From CAIZGX01 sp044349305 (GTDB taxonomy: Bacteria; Bacteroidota; Bacteroidia; Flavobacteriales_D; Sanyastnellaceae): a DNA stretch of 63,019 nucleotides. Shown here in pieces: positions 1-9,380 of the stretch. Under the pieces are notes generated by a model. The model was given only the letters and a program-made list of their open reading frames with translations, had not been told where the DNA came from and made no database searches. The stretch spans positions 1-63,019 of the forward strand of contig JBIKRF010000005.1 in NCBI GenBank assembly GCA_044349305.1, read 5' to 3'. The position numbers and the translations under genes are program-made. How positions within the stretch are numbered: position 1 is the stretch's first letter; the number at the start of each line of letters is the position of its first letter.

Positions 1-2697
1 CCGCACGCATACACTGTATACGATGCGAATCTATGTATCACGGTGACTTCAACAACCATTACTGAACCTTCTGCGTTGACGGCTAGTTCATCTGCAACAA
101 GTATTTCTTGCTTCGGAGGAACAGCCACTGTTACTGTAACTGGAAACGGTGGTACTGGTCCATATACGGGAACAGGCAACTTCACAGTAAGCGCGGGAAC
201 TCATACTTACACAGTTACCGACGCTAACGGATGTACGGCAACAACAAGCATTACGGTTACTGAACCAACAATCTTGACTGCAAGTTCTACTTCAACCAGT
301 ATCTCATGTAACGGCGGAACGGCCACTGTCACTGTAACAGCAGCAGGCGGCACAGGTCCATACAGTGGAACAGGCTCCTTCAGTGTTGTAGCAGGAACAT
401 ATTCTTACACAATCACAGATGCGAACGGTTGCTCGGCTTCAACAAGTATTACTGTAACACAACCATCGGGGTTAACCGCTTCTATCTCTTCTAGTCCAGT
501 ATTGTGTAACGGTGGTAATTCAATCATTACTGTATCTGCTTCGGGTGGAACAGGGCCTTATACAGGAACAGGGAACTACACTGTGAGCGTTGGTTCATAT
601 AGCTATACTGTAACCGATGCGAACGGATGTACAACATCCACTTCAACAACCATTACTGAACCTTCTGCGTTGACGGCTAGTTCATCTGCAACAAGTATTT
701 CTTGCTTCGGAGGAACAGCCGTGGTGACAGTAACTGCCACTGGAGGAACAACGCCATACACAGGAATTGGGACGTATACGGTTTCTGCTGGAACACATTC
801 GTATACCGTAACAGACGTGAACGGATGTACATCAAGTACAACAGTTATTGTCACAGAACCAGCATTAGTGAATGCACCTACAGGCGCTGCTTCGCAAACG
901 TTTTGCAGCACATTGAATTCAACCATAGCGAGTATTCAAGTAACAGGAACATCAGTGCAATGGTATGCTTCGAATACTGGTGGACCTGCGATGGCAAGTA
1001 CAACTCTGCTTGTAACTGGAACAACATATTACGCGACACAAACGATAGCGGGATGTGAATCTCCAAGTTATTTAGCAGTAACGGTTACAATACCCGTTGC
1101 TTCAACATACTACGCAGATGCAGATGGGGATGGGTTTGGAAACGCTTCTGTTTCTCAACTTGCATGCGTGCAACCGACAGGATATTTACTAAACAATACC
1201 GACTGTGACGATGCCGTTGCAACTACTTACCCTGGAGCTACTGAATTGTGCAACAGCGTAGACGATAACTGTAGCGGCTTTGTAGATGAAGGTTGTCCTT
1301 CTACTATCGCTGGTGAAGAACCTTTCAATTCATTGTCAGCACCGAGCGCCATGTACAGTTACTGCAGCAGTTTCTACAGCACATTGGCTGGTGCCTTCCC
1401 GAGCACGTTGGCTCAAAGTACATGTGTGACTGGTGAAGACCGTTGGTACAATTTCACAACGTTGTCAACTGGTGTTACCATCTTCATTGGAAGTAACGCG
1501 AACGATATCGTGATTGAACTTCAAGATGCGAACGGTAACCTAATTGACGTTGAAAACAGCGTTTTAGGTATAGGCACTGAAGTGCTTACTAAGACGGGCT
1601 TAACGCTTGGCGCAATGTATCGTGTGGGTATTCGAAACTACAATAGCAATGCCCAAGCAGGAGGACAGTTCTCGGGTTGTATTCGTCACCTTCGCGCAGG
1701 CGGATCAGACAGCGGCACAAGCGCTTCATGGCCAAGCACCATAGGTATGTGTAATGTCTTCAAAGCGGCATATTGCGGAGGTACAGGTGTTCAGTATAGA
1801 TATACCTGGACAGGCTTAACGGGCATTGCAGCCGGACAGGTATACACGAAAACGCAAACCAGCGATTACTTAACACTGACCAGTGTAACACCTATGTTAC
1901 CAGCAGGATGCATGTACAATGTTTTGGTTACTGCCATTTACACGATACCGAACGGCGCAGGCGTGAACGAAGTGTTCGAGATGCCGGCGTCTACTCCAAC
2001 TACGATTACGATTTCAGCTAACCCATTGACTTCACTTCGCACGAGCGATCAGTGTGCATCGGGTCCGCGCTACAGAGGTGCTGTTGTTGCATCTTTGCCA
2101 TGGGTTTGCGGTGTAACGAATTGGCGTTGGAGATTTACGGAAGTGAATCCGCTTAACCTTCAAACCGCAGGCTTACCGATTGAACAAAACCGCGGTGCGG
2201 CTTCAAATTACATAACTCTCACAAGTATATCTGCCCTTCAATACGGCAAGACGTATGCTGTACAGACTGCGCCGATTTACTCTTACACGGGCACGAACTA
2301 CCAGTGGGGTCCGGTGAGTTACTTGTGTATTATTGGAAGTGCTGGACTAATCGTAGATCCTTCGGAAGATGCAGCGCAAGATTCGGAGAAAGATGTTTCA
2401 CAAGACCTTCCGGAGGACTTTGCACAGCATCTTTCGGAGAATCTAGAACTCAGTGTTTTTCCGAATCCGACAAATGGTGATGAATTGACGTTGAGCTTGT
2501 CGGGAATAACTTCAGACAATGTTCAGGTGAAAGTATATGATGCATTGGGAAGAAAGATTGAGAGCAAGCGCTTTGTTGTTGATGGCACGTTGCAAACAAC
2601 TTTGAATTTCTCGAGTGAATTATCTAATGGACTTTACATATTGGAAGTCACCAATGAAGATGTAAGGAGAAGTGTTCGATTCATGGTCGAGCAGTAA
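1..2697 (+). CDS. Giant T9SS-secreted adhesin-like protein with SprB repeats (5' end outside window)
   Basis: The frame is open to the left edge, and the first codons already encode a SprB-type repeat, so the start lies outside the window; the GTG at 43 is internal. In order: one partial and four complete SprB-like repeats of about 66 residues (to about base 870), an Ig-like segment, a MopE-like Asp-rich motif (DADGDG ... DDNCSGFVDEGC, about 1108-1300), a PPC-like beta-sandwich followed by two sandwich repeats (about 1310-2350), an Asp/Gln/Ser/Glu linker, and a type A T9SS sorting domain (VFPNPTNG ... SVRFMVEQ). SprB repeats occur in the gliding adhesin SprB, so a cell-surface adhesive role is inferred. 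The module at 1350-2364 is identical in DNA to one in the next gene, whereas the sorting domain most resembles that of the third gene. Calling it a secreted repeat protein is safe; the exact function is unknown. Confidence 0.9.
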   Translation, partial: PHAYTVYDANLCITVTSTTITEPSALTASSSATSISCFGGTATVTVTGNGGTGPYTGTGNFTVSAGTHTYTVTDANGCTATTSITVTEPTILTASSTSTSISCNGGTATVTVTAAGGTGPYSGTGSFSVVAGTYSYTITDANGCSASTSITVTQPSGLTASISSSPVLCNGGNSIITVSASGGTGPYTGTGNYTVSVGSYSYTVTDANGCTTSTSTTITEPSALTASSSATSISCFGGTAVVTVTATGGTTPYTGIGTYTVSAGTHSYTVTDVNGCTSSTTVIVTEPALVNAPTGAASQTFCSTLNSTIASIQVTGTSVQWYASNTGGPAMASTTLLVTGTTYYATQTIAGCESPSYLAVTVTIPVASTYYADADGDGFGNASVSQLACVQPTGYLLNNTDCDDAVATTYPGATELCNSVDDNCSGFVDEGCPSTIAGEEPFNSLSAPSAMYSYCSSFYSTLAGAFPSTLAQSTCVTGEDRWYNFTTLSTGVTIFIGSNANDIVIELQDANGNLIDVENSVLGIGTEVLTKTGLTLGAMYRVGIRNYNSNAQAGGQFSGCIRHLRAGGSDSGTSASWPSTIGMCNVFKAAYCGGTGVQYRYTWTGLTGIAAGQVYTKTQTSDYLTLTSVTPMLPAGCMYNVLVTAIYTIPNGAGVNEVFEMPASTPTTITISANPLTSLRTSDQCASGPRYRGAVVASLPWVCGVTNWRWRFTEVNPLNLQTAGLPIEQNRGAASNYITLTSISALQYGKTYAVQTAPIYSYTGTNYQWGPVSYLCIIGSAGLIVDPSEDAAQDSEKDVSQDLPEDFAQHLSENLELSVFPNPTNGDELTLSLSGITSDNVQVKVYDALGRKIESKRFVVDGTLQTTLNFSSELSNGLYILEVTNEDVRRSVRFMVEQ
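43..870 (+). repeat. Array of four complete SprB-type coding repeats
   Basis: Four tandem units of about 198 bp each encode a core such as GGTGPYTGTGNFTVSAGTH followed by YTVTDANGC and ending ITEP or VTQP. Each unit has two cysteines. The first and fourth units share an exact 81-bp identical block (46-126 and 640-720), so the array has been homogenised in part. A fifth, partial unit runs off the left edge. Confidence 0.85.
1350..2364 (+). repeat. 1,015-bp perfect direct repeat, copy 1
   Basis: This stretch is base-for-base identical to 7770-8784, with an offset of 6,420 bp. It covers the PPC-like and two beta-sandwich repeats of the C-terminal module and stops just inside the acidic linker. 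Identity breaks sharply at both ends, into related but diverged coding sequence. There are no terminal inverted repeats and no transposase, so this is an intragenic homology tract and not an insertion element. Confidence 0.97.
2356..2447 (+). repeat. Asp/Gln/Ser/Glu-rich linker before the T9SS sorting domain (gene 1 version)
   Basis: A degenerate run of roughly 12-bp units (GAT-xxx-TCG-CAA or GAA type) encodes a hydrophilic linker with recurring SEDAAQD, SEKDVSQD and PEDFAQH. It is the most diverged of three matching linkers in the paralogous genes. It joins the folded module to the sorting domain. Confidence 0.7.
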
Positions 2698-2720
2698 CTG
2701 ATTAGGTTTAATTAGAAAAG

Positions 2721-2745
2721 AAAAGCCAACCTCGGGTTGGCTTTT
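2721..2745 (+). terminator. Rho-independent terminator of the first giant gene
   Basis: The inverted repeat AAAAGCCAACC - TCG - GGTTGGCTTTT lies 24 bp after the stop codon and ends in a T tract. The same GCCAAC/GTTGGC core follows the two paralogous genes at 9150 and 14438. Confidence 0.88.
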
Positions 2746-2799
2746 CTGCTTTTCGCAAAATGTAATTCGAAAATGAATTCGTTCGGATGCAGTTTGAAT

Positions 2800-2807
2800 T
2801 ACCTTTG
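2800..2807 (+). promoter_or_regulatory. Bacteroidota -7 box (TACCTTTG) for the second giant gene
   Basis: TACCTTTG is an exact match to TAnnTTTG, 34 nt before the ATG at 2842 and downstream of the previous terminator. No clear TTTG -33 element is visible; TTCG at 2778-2781 has acceptable spacing but is a poor match. Confidence 0.6.
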
Positions 2808-2841
2808 AGAAAATCTCAACATGTGAAATAGAATGGGTGAA

Positions 2842-5800
2842 ATGAAAAAATTATTTTTAGTTGCTTTTTTGAGTTGTTTGACTGCAAGTGTTTTTGCGCA
2901 AGTAAGTGTAACAGCTACTGCAGGAACAGCGGGTCCTACGACCTATACAACCTTGAGCAGCGCATTCGCAGCGGTTAATGCAGGAACACATCAAGGTGCA
3001 ATAACTATTTCAATCGTTGGAAACACCACGGAACCTGCTTCGGCAACCGCCTTACTTCAATCGGCTTCACCAAGTAATTATACATCCATTGTTGTAAGGC
3101 CATCTGGTGGAAACTTCACCATTAACTCTGCCGGTTCACCAACTACGAACAGAGGAATTATTGAATTAAATGGTGCTGATAACGTGACCATAGATGGAGA
3201 TGACCCTGCAACTTCTGGCACAAAAAACTTAACTATACAGAGTGCTATTTCTTCAAATATTGTTGCATGTATTCGCTTGTCATCTGGAAACCTTTCAGGT
3301 ACGAACGGAGCAAGCAATGTGACGGTGAAAAATTGCGTTATAGTGGGAAGTAGAAACAGTGCTACTTCTGTTGTTGCGTCATACGGAATTAACCTTTCGA
3401 ATTACAGCACCACAACCCTAACTACGGGTGCATATTCAAGCTTGAATACTCTTTTGGAAAACAATGAAATTCGAAGATGTTATGTTGGAATATTTGCCAA
3501 CGGCGCATCGGTGAGTTATCCGAATACAGGATTAATTATTCGAAACAATACAATTGGATCTGCTACTACAGGAGAGAACATTGGTCAGCGTGGAATATAT
3601 GTATCGAACACAGCCACTTCGACCGGTTCCGCACTAATTGAGGGAAACGATATTCGCGGAGGTGAATACAGTGGAACAGGATATTCAGCCAATGTATATG
3701 GAATAGAAATAGCTGCGAATAATTTCGGCGTTCGAGTTCTTCGCAATAGTGTTCACGATTTGCAACAATCGAATGCGTCGGGATGGGCTACGATTGGAAT
3801 TTACATTTCAAGTGCCACGGGAAATACGTCAGGTTTCATTCAAAACAATTTCATTCGCGATATTGTTGCAGCTAATTTTTCTTCAAGTGTAAGTCAGTAT
3901 GCCTCTCATGGAATTTATAGTTCTGTTGGATTTACAGGTTACTCCATTGACCATAATACCATAGCTCTTTCAACTGCGAGCAGCTCTGGAACTGTTGCTC
4001 AGCCTTTCTCTTCTTGCGTAACGCTGAATTCTGCTTTGATTGCGCTTACTTCATTCAGAAATAATATTCTCGTTAATTCAATTGGAAGTTCAAACGCTTT
4101 CGGAATGTACACATTGGCTACAGCTAATATTTCTGGCGCTGCAGTGAACAACAACGATTACTATGTTCCTTCGGGAAGTGTAGGTTTTTACAACGGGAGC
4201 AATGCCGAATCGCTTTCAACATGGAAAACAAATACCGGAAAAGATTTGAATGGAATTTCGATCAATCCGCCTTTCGTTTCCTCAACCGATTTGCACTTGA
4301 ACGTCTTGAATTCAGGAATTATTCCATTCAATGGAACCGGCGCAACGGGGACCGGTGTTACCGTAGATTACGACACTGCTGCACGCAGTGCTAATCCGGA
4401 TATTGGAGCCGATGAATTTGCGCTTGCTGCATGTTCTGGAACTCCAACTGTTAGCTCTATTTCCGCTAATCCTACTGTTCAGTGCGGAACAGGAGTATTC
4501 GTATTAACTGTTGTTCCCGGCGCCATAAGTGAATACACTTATCAGTGGCAAACATCTACTAACGGAGGAACTTCATGGAATCCTGTTTCAGGTGCAACCC
4601 AAAATGTTTATGCTACTGGTGTTAACACGGTAACACAATTGTACAGATGTATAATTTCCTGCTCGGCATCTGGGCTTTCCGTAACTTCTTCTCCGATAAG
4701 TGCAACGGTGAGTACGAATCCTACTGTGACGGTTACAGCATCTAACAACGGTGTGTTTTGTGGAAGTGGAACGCTCACTGCAGCGGGTGCAACAACCTAT
4801 GTTTGGAATGCATCACCATCGCTGAGCAGCACGAGTGGCGCAGTGATTAGTTCAACGACTTCCGCTTTAACAACTTACACAGTGACCGGAACAAATGCAT
4901 CAGGATGTTCTTCTCAAGCATCTATTACGGTTGGCCCACCGACCATTGTCATTAATTCATCAACCCCTCTGTTTTGCGAAACAGGCGGAGCCATTTCACT
5001 CATTGCGAATTCTTCTATTGATCCAGATATTACTTATACCTGGGAAGTGCAAACACCAAGCGTTACCAATGTCACCACGAGTGGTTATACCTTGAACTGT
5101 ACGATATCAGAAACGTCTGAATTTAAAGTTACAGGCGCGGGTTCTGGAGTTTATAACGGATGTGTATCCTACGGTTACTTGAGTGTGGGTGTTTACCCAT
5201 TAGCTCAAGCGAATATGCAGGTTACAACTTCACCTGTTTGTGTTGGAACATCAGCTGTTATAAATAGTGGATTAAGTGCAAGCAATTATGTTTTTTCCTC
5301 AAGAGCCTATGCTTCAACTACAATTCCAATTTCAGCATCTTCACTTTGCACAAATGGAGTTTCCACCGTTCCTTTAGGTGGTGGAACTTTGGATAATGGA
5401 GGTTGGGACAATGTGCCAGTTGGATTTTCATTTAATTTTTTCGGAAACAACTATTCCAGTTTAGCGGTAAGTACAAATGGATTTTTAATTTTTGGACCTA
5501 TACTCGGATATGGGACTACCAGTGGTCAGTTGGGTCAGAATGTATTCAGCAATCTGGGAGGGACTTTTCCAAATACCAACAATCCAGGAAATATGATTGC
5601 GGTAATGGCCGGAGATCATTATTTTGGAAATGAAACAAACGGTTCTGCAACAGGTGATATTTATTATTGGACTGAAGGGTATGCGCCGAACAGAAGATTT
5701 GTCTTGTATTACAAGGATGTGAATGCTTGTTGCTCAAGTTCATCTCCTACTTTTTCTGCACGCGTTGTCTTATATGAAACCCTGGGACTTGTAGATGTTT

Positions 5801-8800
5801 TTATAGACAACAATATTCAATCGGGACCCAATTCAGTGGGTGTTCAAAACGGATCGAAGACCATAGGAATTTCTCCGACAGGGTTAGATTATTTTTCGAA
5901 TTCAATCACCACAAGTCAAGCTTGGAGACTGTTTCCTCCAACGAATTTTTTGACCACCTGGAATCAGAATTCTGGATCGGGAAATACACAAATAGCCAGC
6001 GGATATAACTTATTTTCACAAACTGTTGCACCAACAGTTTCAACCACTTATAGTCTACAATACACAAACACGTCAACGGGTTGTTCGAACGGTTCTTCTT
6101 CAGCAACGGCAGTTGTTAATGTCATTGGAGCTAACGCTCCAACAGGAGTGACTGCCTCAACATCTGCTCCTACAGTTTGCAATCCGGAAACATTTACGCT
6201 TTCAACAAACTATTCAGGAGCGTTAACTGGAATAACATTGAATTGGCAATCGAGTTTGAATGGAACAAGTTGGGCAAATATTTCTGGTGCTACCGCTTCG
6301 ACATTAACTACAACGCATTCGACGCAGTCGTATTACAGACTTCAATTTATTTCATGCGGTGGAACACCGAGTTACTCGAGTTCTGTATTAGTCGGACACT
6401 CGTGCGGAGTTCCAGGATGCACAATAGTTTCAGCCTGTAATTACAATCCAAGTGCAACAATAAACGATGGGTCGTGCGTTGCTGCAACCGCGTGGTATTT
6501 AGATGCAGACGCAGATGGCTATTACGTTTCTCAAACAACTTCTTGTACGAATCCGGGAGTGGGTTATACCGCTATCGCAGGAATTTCTGGAGACTGTAGC
6601 GATACGAATGCTTCAATACACGTTGGTGTTTCCGAGGTGTGCAACGGTGTAGATGATAATTGCAATAACACTATTGATGAAGGATTATCTACTTCGAATG
6701 CCACAACTGCTAGCGCTTGTAATTCTTATACTTGGAGTGTTAATGGGTTGACGTATTCTACTTCTGGAAGTTATTCTATTACCACGGGTTGTCACACCGA
6801 AATCTTGAACTTAACAATTACTGCAAGTACTTCGAATACAACAACGGCTAGTGCTTGTGGATCTTACACGTGGTCTGTAAATGGTCAAACGTATACAACC
6901 AGTGGTACCTATTCAGTCGTAAGTGGTTGTCATACTGAAATTCTCTCGCTGACAATAACAGCGAATTCTTCAAACACAACAACTGTCAATGCATGCAGTT
7001 CTTATGCCTGGAGTGTGAACGGACAGACCTATACAACGGGAGGAACTTATACTTCTGTAACGGGATGTCATACGGAAATTTTAGTCTTGACTATTACATC
7101 GACGTCTTTTAATTCAACAACAATCGCAGCGTGTGACTCGTACGTTTGGTCTGTAAATGGTCAAACGTATACATCAAGCGGAACGTATACTTCGGTAAAT
7201 GGTTGTCATACGGAAACATTGAATCTAACCATAACTCCGAGTTCTTCGAATACATCTACGGTGAATGCCTGTGGTTCGTATACCTGGTCATTGAATACAC
7301 AGACTTATACAACGAGCGGAACTTATTCAGTTGTTTCTGGATGCCACACTGAAATATTAGTTCTTACCATTACGCCAATTTCAAGCAATACAACAAACGC
7401 AACGGCTTGTGATTCTTACACATGGAGTGTCAGTGGATTGGTCTATACAACTAGTGGAACGTATTCAATAGTTAGTGGTTGTCATACCGAAATACTTTCG
7501 GTAATCATTAGCTCTAGCTCGGTGTATTATGCAGATGCCGACGGTGATGGATACGGGACCTCAGCAACTGCTAATTTTTGCACTTCACCATCATCAGGAT
7601 ATTCATTGTTGACCGGTGATTGCGACGATTCTCAGTTTGCGATAAATCCGATTGTATCTGAAAATTGTTTGAATGCAGTTGATGATAATTGTGATGGAAA
7701 TATTAATGAAGGATGTTTGTCTGCTATAGCAGGCGAAGAGCCTTACAATGCGCTTTCTGCTCCTTCAAGCATGTACAGTTACTGCAGCAGTTTCTACAGC
7801 ACATTGGCTGGTGCCTTCCCGAGCACGTTGGCTCAAAGTACATGTGTGACTGGTGAAGACCGTTGGTACAATTTCACAACGTTGTCAACTGGTGTTACCA
7901 TCTTCATTGGAAGTAACGCGAACGATATCGTGATTGAACTTCAAGATGCGAACGGTAACCTAATTGACGTTGAAAACAGCGTTTTAGGTATAGGCACTGA
8001 AGTGCTTACTAAGACGGGCTTAACGCTTGGCGCAATGTATCGTGTGGGTATTCGAAACTACAATAGCAATGCCCAAGCAGGAGGACAGTTCTCGGGTTGT
8101 ATTCGTCACCTTCGCGCAGGCGGATCAGACAGCGGCACAAGCGCTTCATGGCCAAGCACCATAGGTATGTGTAATGTCTTCAAAGCGGCATATTGCGGAG
8201 GTACAGGTGTTCAGTATAGATATACCTGGACAGGCTTAACGGGCATTGCAGCCGGACAGGTATACACGAAAACGCAAACCAGCGATTACTTAACACTGAC
8301 CAGTGTAACACCTATGTTACCAGCAGGATGCATGTACAATGTTTTGGTTACTGCCATTTACACGATACCGAACGGCGCAGGCGTGAACGAAGTGTTCGAG
8401 ATGCCGGCGTCTACTCCAACTACGATTACGATTTCAGCTAACCCATTGACTTCACTTCGCACGAGCGATCAGTGTGCATCGGGTCCGCGCTACAGAGGTG
8501 CTGTTGTTGCATCTTTGCCATGGGTTTGCGGTGTAACGAATTGGCGTTGGAGATTTACGGAAGTGAATCCGCTTAACCTTCAAACCGCAGGCTTACCGAT
8601 TGAACAAAACCGCGGTGCGGCTTCAAATTACATAACTCTCACAAGTATATCTGCCCTTCAATACGGCAAGACGTATGCTGTACAGACTGCGCCGATTTAC
8701 TCTTACACGGGCACGAACTACCAGTGGGGTCCGGTGAGTTACTTGTGTATTATTGGAAGTGCTGGACTAATCGTAGATCCTTCGCAAGATGCTATGCAAG

Positions 8801-9129
8801 ATTCGGAGAAAGATGTTTCACAAGGTGCTTCGCAAGACCTTCCGCAGGACCTTGCATCGCATCTTTCGGAGAATCTTGAATTAAACGTATTTCCTAATCC
8901 GTCGAATGGAACGAATTTAAACATTAGCATTTCAGGTATTGCATCGGATAATGTTGTAGTACGCACCTTTGACGCAATGGGTCGCAATATTCAAAGTGAG
9001 CGTTATGTTGTTGATGGCACGCTTCAAACAGAATTGAACTTCGAACAAGAGTTATCGGACGGACTTTATCTGATTGAAGTAACATCTGGAACTTCAACGA
9101 AATCTGCTCGCATCCTCATTCAGAAATAA
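2842..9129 (+). CDS. Giant T9SS-secreted beta-helix and repeat surface protein (about 2,095 aa)
   Basis: The start is taken at MKKLFLVAFLSCLTASVFAQ, a classical signal peptide; an in-frame ATG three codons earlier (2833) is possible. In order: a right-handed beta-helix region (about residues 25-520, ending IGADEF); Ig-like repeats; a beta-sandwich with conserved FNFFGNNY; a MopE-like motif; six 46-residue cysteine repeats (6688-7515); a second MopE-like motif (DADGDGYG ... DDNCDGNINEGC); the shared PPC-like and double-sandwich module (about 7735-8770); an Asp/Ser/Gln linker; and a type A T9SS sorting domain. The architecture indicates an exported, probably surface-attached adhesin or matrix protein. 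No catalytic domain is recognisable, although beta-helix regions can be glycan-active. Gene 1's module is identical here, but this sorting domain differs more from those of genes 1 and 3. Confidence 0.9.
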   Translation: MKKLFLVAFLSCLTASVFAQVSVTATAGTAGPTTYTTLSSAFAAVNAGTHQGAITISIVGNTTEPASATALLQSASPSNYTSIVVRPSGGNFTINSAGSPTTNRGIIELNGADNVTIDGDDPATSGTKNLTIQSAISSNIVACIRLSSGNLSGTNGASNVTVKNCVIVGSRNSATSVVASYGINLSNYSTTTLTTGAYSSLNTLLENNEIRRCYVGIFANGASVSYPNTGLIIRNNTIGSATTGENIGQRGIYVSNTATSTGSALIEGNDIRGGEYSGTGYSANVYGIEIAANNFGVRVLRNSVHDLQQSNASGWATIGIYISSATGNTSGFIQNNFIRDIVAANFSSSVSQYASHGIYSSVGFTGYSIDHNTIALSTASSSGTVAQPFSSCVTLNSALIALTSFRNNILVNSIGSSNAFGMYTLATANISGAAVNNNDYYVPSGSVGFYNGSNAESLSTWKTNTGKDLNGISINPPFVSSTDLHLNVLNSGIIPFNGTGATGTGVTVDYDTAARSANPDIGADEFALAACSGTPTVSSISANPTVQCGTGVFVLTVVPGAISEYTYQWQTSTNGGTSWNPVSGATQNVYATGVNTVTQLYRCIISCSASGLSVTSSPISATVSTNPTVTVTASNNGVFCGSGTLTAAGATTYVWNASPSLSSTSGAVISSTTSALTTYTVTGTNASGCSSQASITVGPPTIVINSSTPLFCETGGAISLIANSSIDPDITYTWEVQTPSVTNVTTSGYTLNCTISETSEFKVTGAGSGVYNGCVSYGYLSVGVYPLAQANMQVTTSPVCVGTSAVINSGLSASNYVFSSRAYASTTIPISASSLCTNGVSTVPLGGGTLDNGGWDNVPVGFSFNFFGNNYSSLAVSTNGFLIFGPILGYGTTSGQLGQNVFSNLGGTFPNTNNPGNMIAVMAGDHYFGNETNGSATGDIYYWTEGYAPNRRFVLYYKDVNACCSSSSPTFSARVVLYETLGLVDVFIDNNIQSGPNSVGVQNGSKTIGISPTGLDYFSNSITTSQAWRLFPPTNFLTTWNQNSGSGNTQIASGYNLFSQTVAPTVSTTYSLQYTNTSTGCSNGSSSATAVVNVIGANAPTGVTASTSAPTVCNPETFTLSTNYSGALTGITLNWQSSLNGTSWANISGATASTLTTTHSTQSYYRLQFISCGGTPSYSSSVLVGHSCGVPGCTIVSACNYNPSATINDGSCVAATAWYLDADADGYYVSQTTSCTNPGVGYTAIAGISGDCSDTNASIHVGVSEVCNGVDDNCNNTIDEGLSTSNATTASACNSYTWSVNGLTYSTSGSYSITTGCHTEILNLTITASTSNTTTASACGSYTWSVNGQTYTTSGTYSVVSGCHTEILSLTITANSSNTTTVNACSSYAWSVNGQTYTTGGTYTSVTGCHTEILVLTITSTSFNSTTIAACDSYVWSVNGQTYTSSGTYTSVNGCHTETLNLTITPSSSNTSTVNACGSYTWSLNTQTYTTSGTYSVVSGCHTEILVLTITPISSNTTNATACDSYTWSVSGLVYTTSGTYSIVSGCHTEILSVIISSSSVYYADADGDGYGTSATANFCTSPSSGYSLLTGDCDDSQFAINPIVSENCLNAVDDNCDGNINEGCLSAIAGEEPYNALSAPSSMYSYCSSFYSTLAGAFPSTLAQSTCVTGEDRWYNFTTLSTGVTIFIGSNANDIVIELQDANGNLIDVENSVLGIGTEVLTKTGLTLGAMYRVGIRNYNSNAQAGGQFSGCIRHLRAGGSDSGTSASWPSTIGMCNVFKAAYCGGTGVQYRYTWTGLTGIAAGQVYTKTQTSDYLTLTSVTPMLPAGCMYNVLVTAIYTIPNGAGVNEVFEMPASTPTTITISANPLTSLRTSDQCASGPRYRGAVVASLPWVCGVTNWRWRFTEVNPLNLQTAGLPIEQNRGAASNYITLTSISALQYGKTYAVQTAPIYSYTGTNYQWGPVSYLCIIGSAGLIVDPSQDAMQDSEKDVSQGASQDLPQDLASHLSENLELNVFPNPSNGTNLNISISGIASDNVVVRTFDAMGRNIQSERYVVDGTLQTELNFEQELSDGLYLIEVTSGTSTKSARILIQK
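6688..7515 (+). repeat. Six tandem 138-bp (46-residue) cysteine repeats
   Basis: Six units of exactly 138 bp sit between two MopE-like motifs. Each encodes a pattern of TTxxAC-xSYxWSVNGxxY, then TTSGTYS, then a GCHTE turn and an LxLTIT strand. The paired cysteines (AC and GC) in every unit suggest one disulfide per repeat. The same unit occurs eight more times in the third giant gene. Confidence 0.9.
7770..8784 (+). repeat. 1,015-bp perfect direct repeat, copy 2
   Basis: Identical to 1350-2364 over its full length, then diverging abruptly on both sides. The corresponding segment of the third paralog (about 13030-14040) encodes a clearly similar protein with many DNA differences. Homogenisation therefore affected only the first two genes. 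Confidence 0.97.
8779..8875 (+). repeat. Asp/Ser/Gln-rich linker repeats before the T9SS sorting domain (gene 2 version)
   Basis: Degenerate 12-bp units encode SQDAMQD, SEKDVSQ, GASQD and PQD in succession. They correspond in position to 2356-2447 and 14038-14160. The unit is a multiple of three, so copy-number change would alter linker length without shifting the frame. Confidence 0.7.
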
Positions 9130-9149
9130 ATCACTCTGGTGTCATTCTG

Positions 9150-9175
9150 AAAAGCCAACGGTCGGGTTGGCTTTT
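9150..9175 (+). terminator. Rho-independent terminator of the second giant gene
   Basis: The stem AAAAGCCAAC / GTTGGCTTTT has a GGTCGG loop and ends in a T tract, 20 bp after the stop codon. It shares its core with the terminators of the neighbouring paralogs. Confidence 0.85.
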
Positions 9176-9380
9176 CTAGTTTTCGCACCCGCGTTCCGTG
9201 AATTCATGATTTTATTAGATAAAACAGGACTTACAAGTGGGAGATGTGGTCTTTGTTAAGGGGTACTTTCGCAGCCAAATAGAAATTCAAATGAACATTT
9301 TAAATAAAATGAACAGATTGAAACATTTATTAAAGGCGAAGCGCATGAAAGCAACCAAGACATTCAATATTCTCCCAACT

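Noticed and set aside
1350..8784. The 1,015-bp duplicate as an insertion sequence
   Set aside because: No terminal inverted repeats, no target duplication and no transposase; both copies are in-frame parts of longer genes.
9237..9380. GTG at 9237 as the start of the third giant gene
   Set aside because: The 48 residues before ATG 9381 are polar and basic and would bury the signal peptide; 9381 gives a proper export signal.
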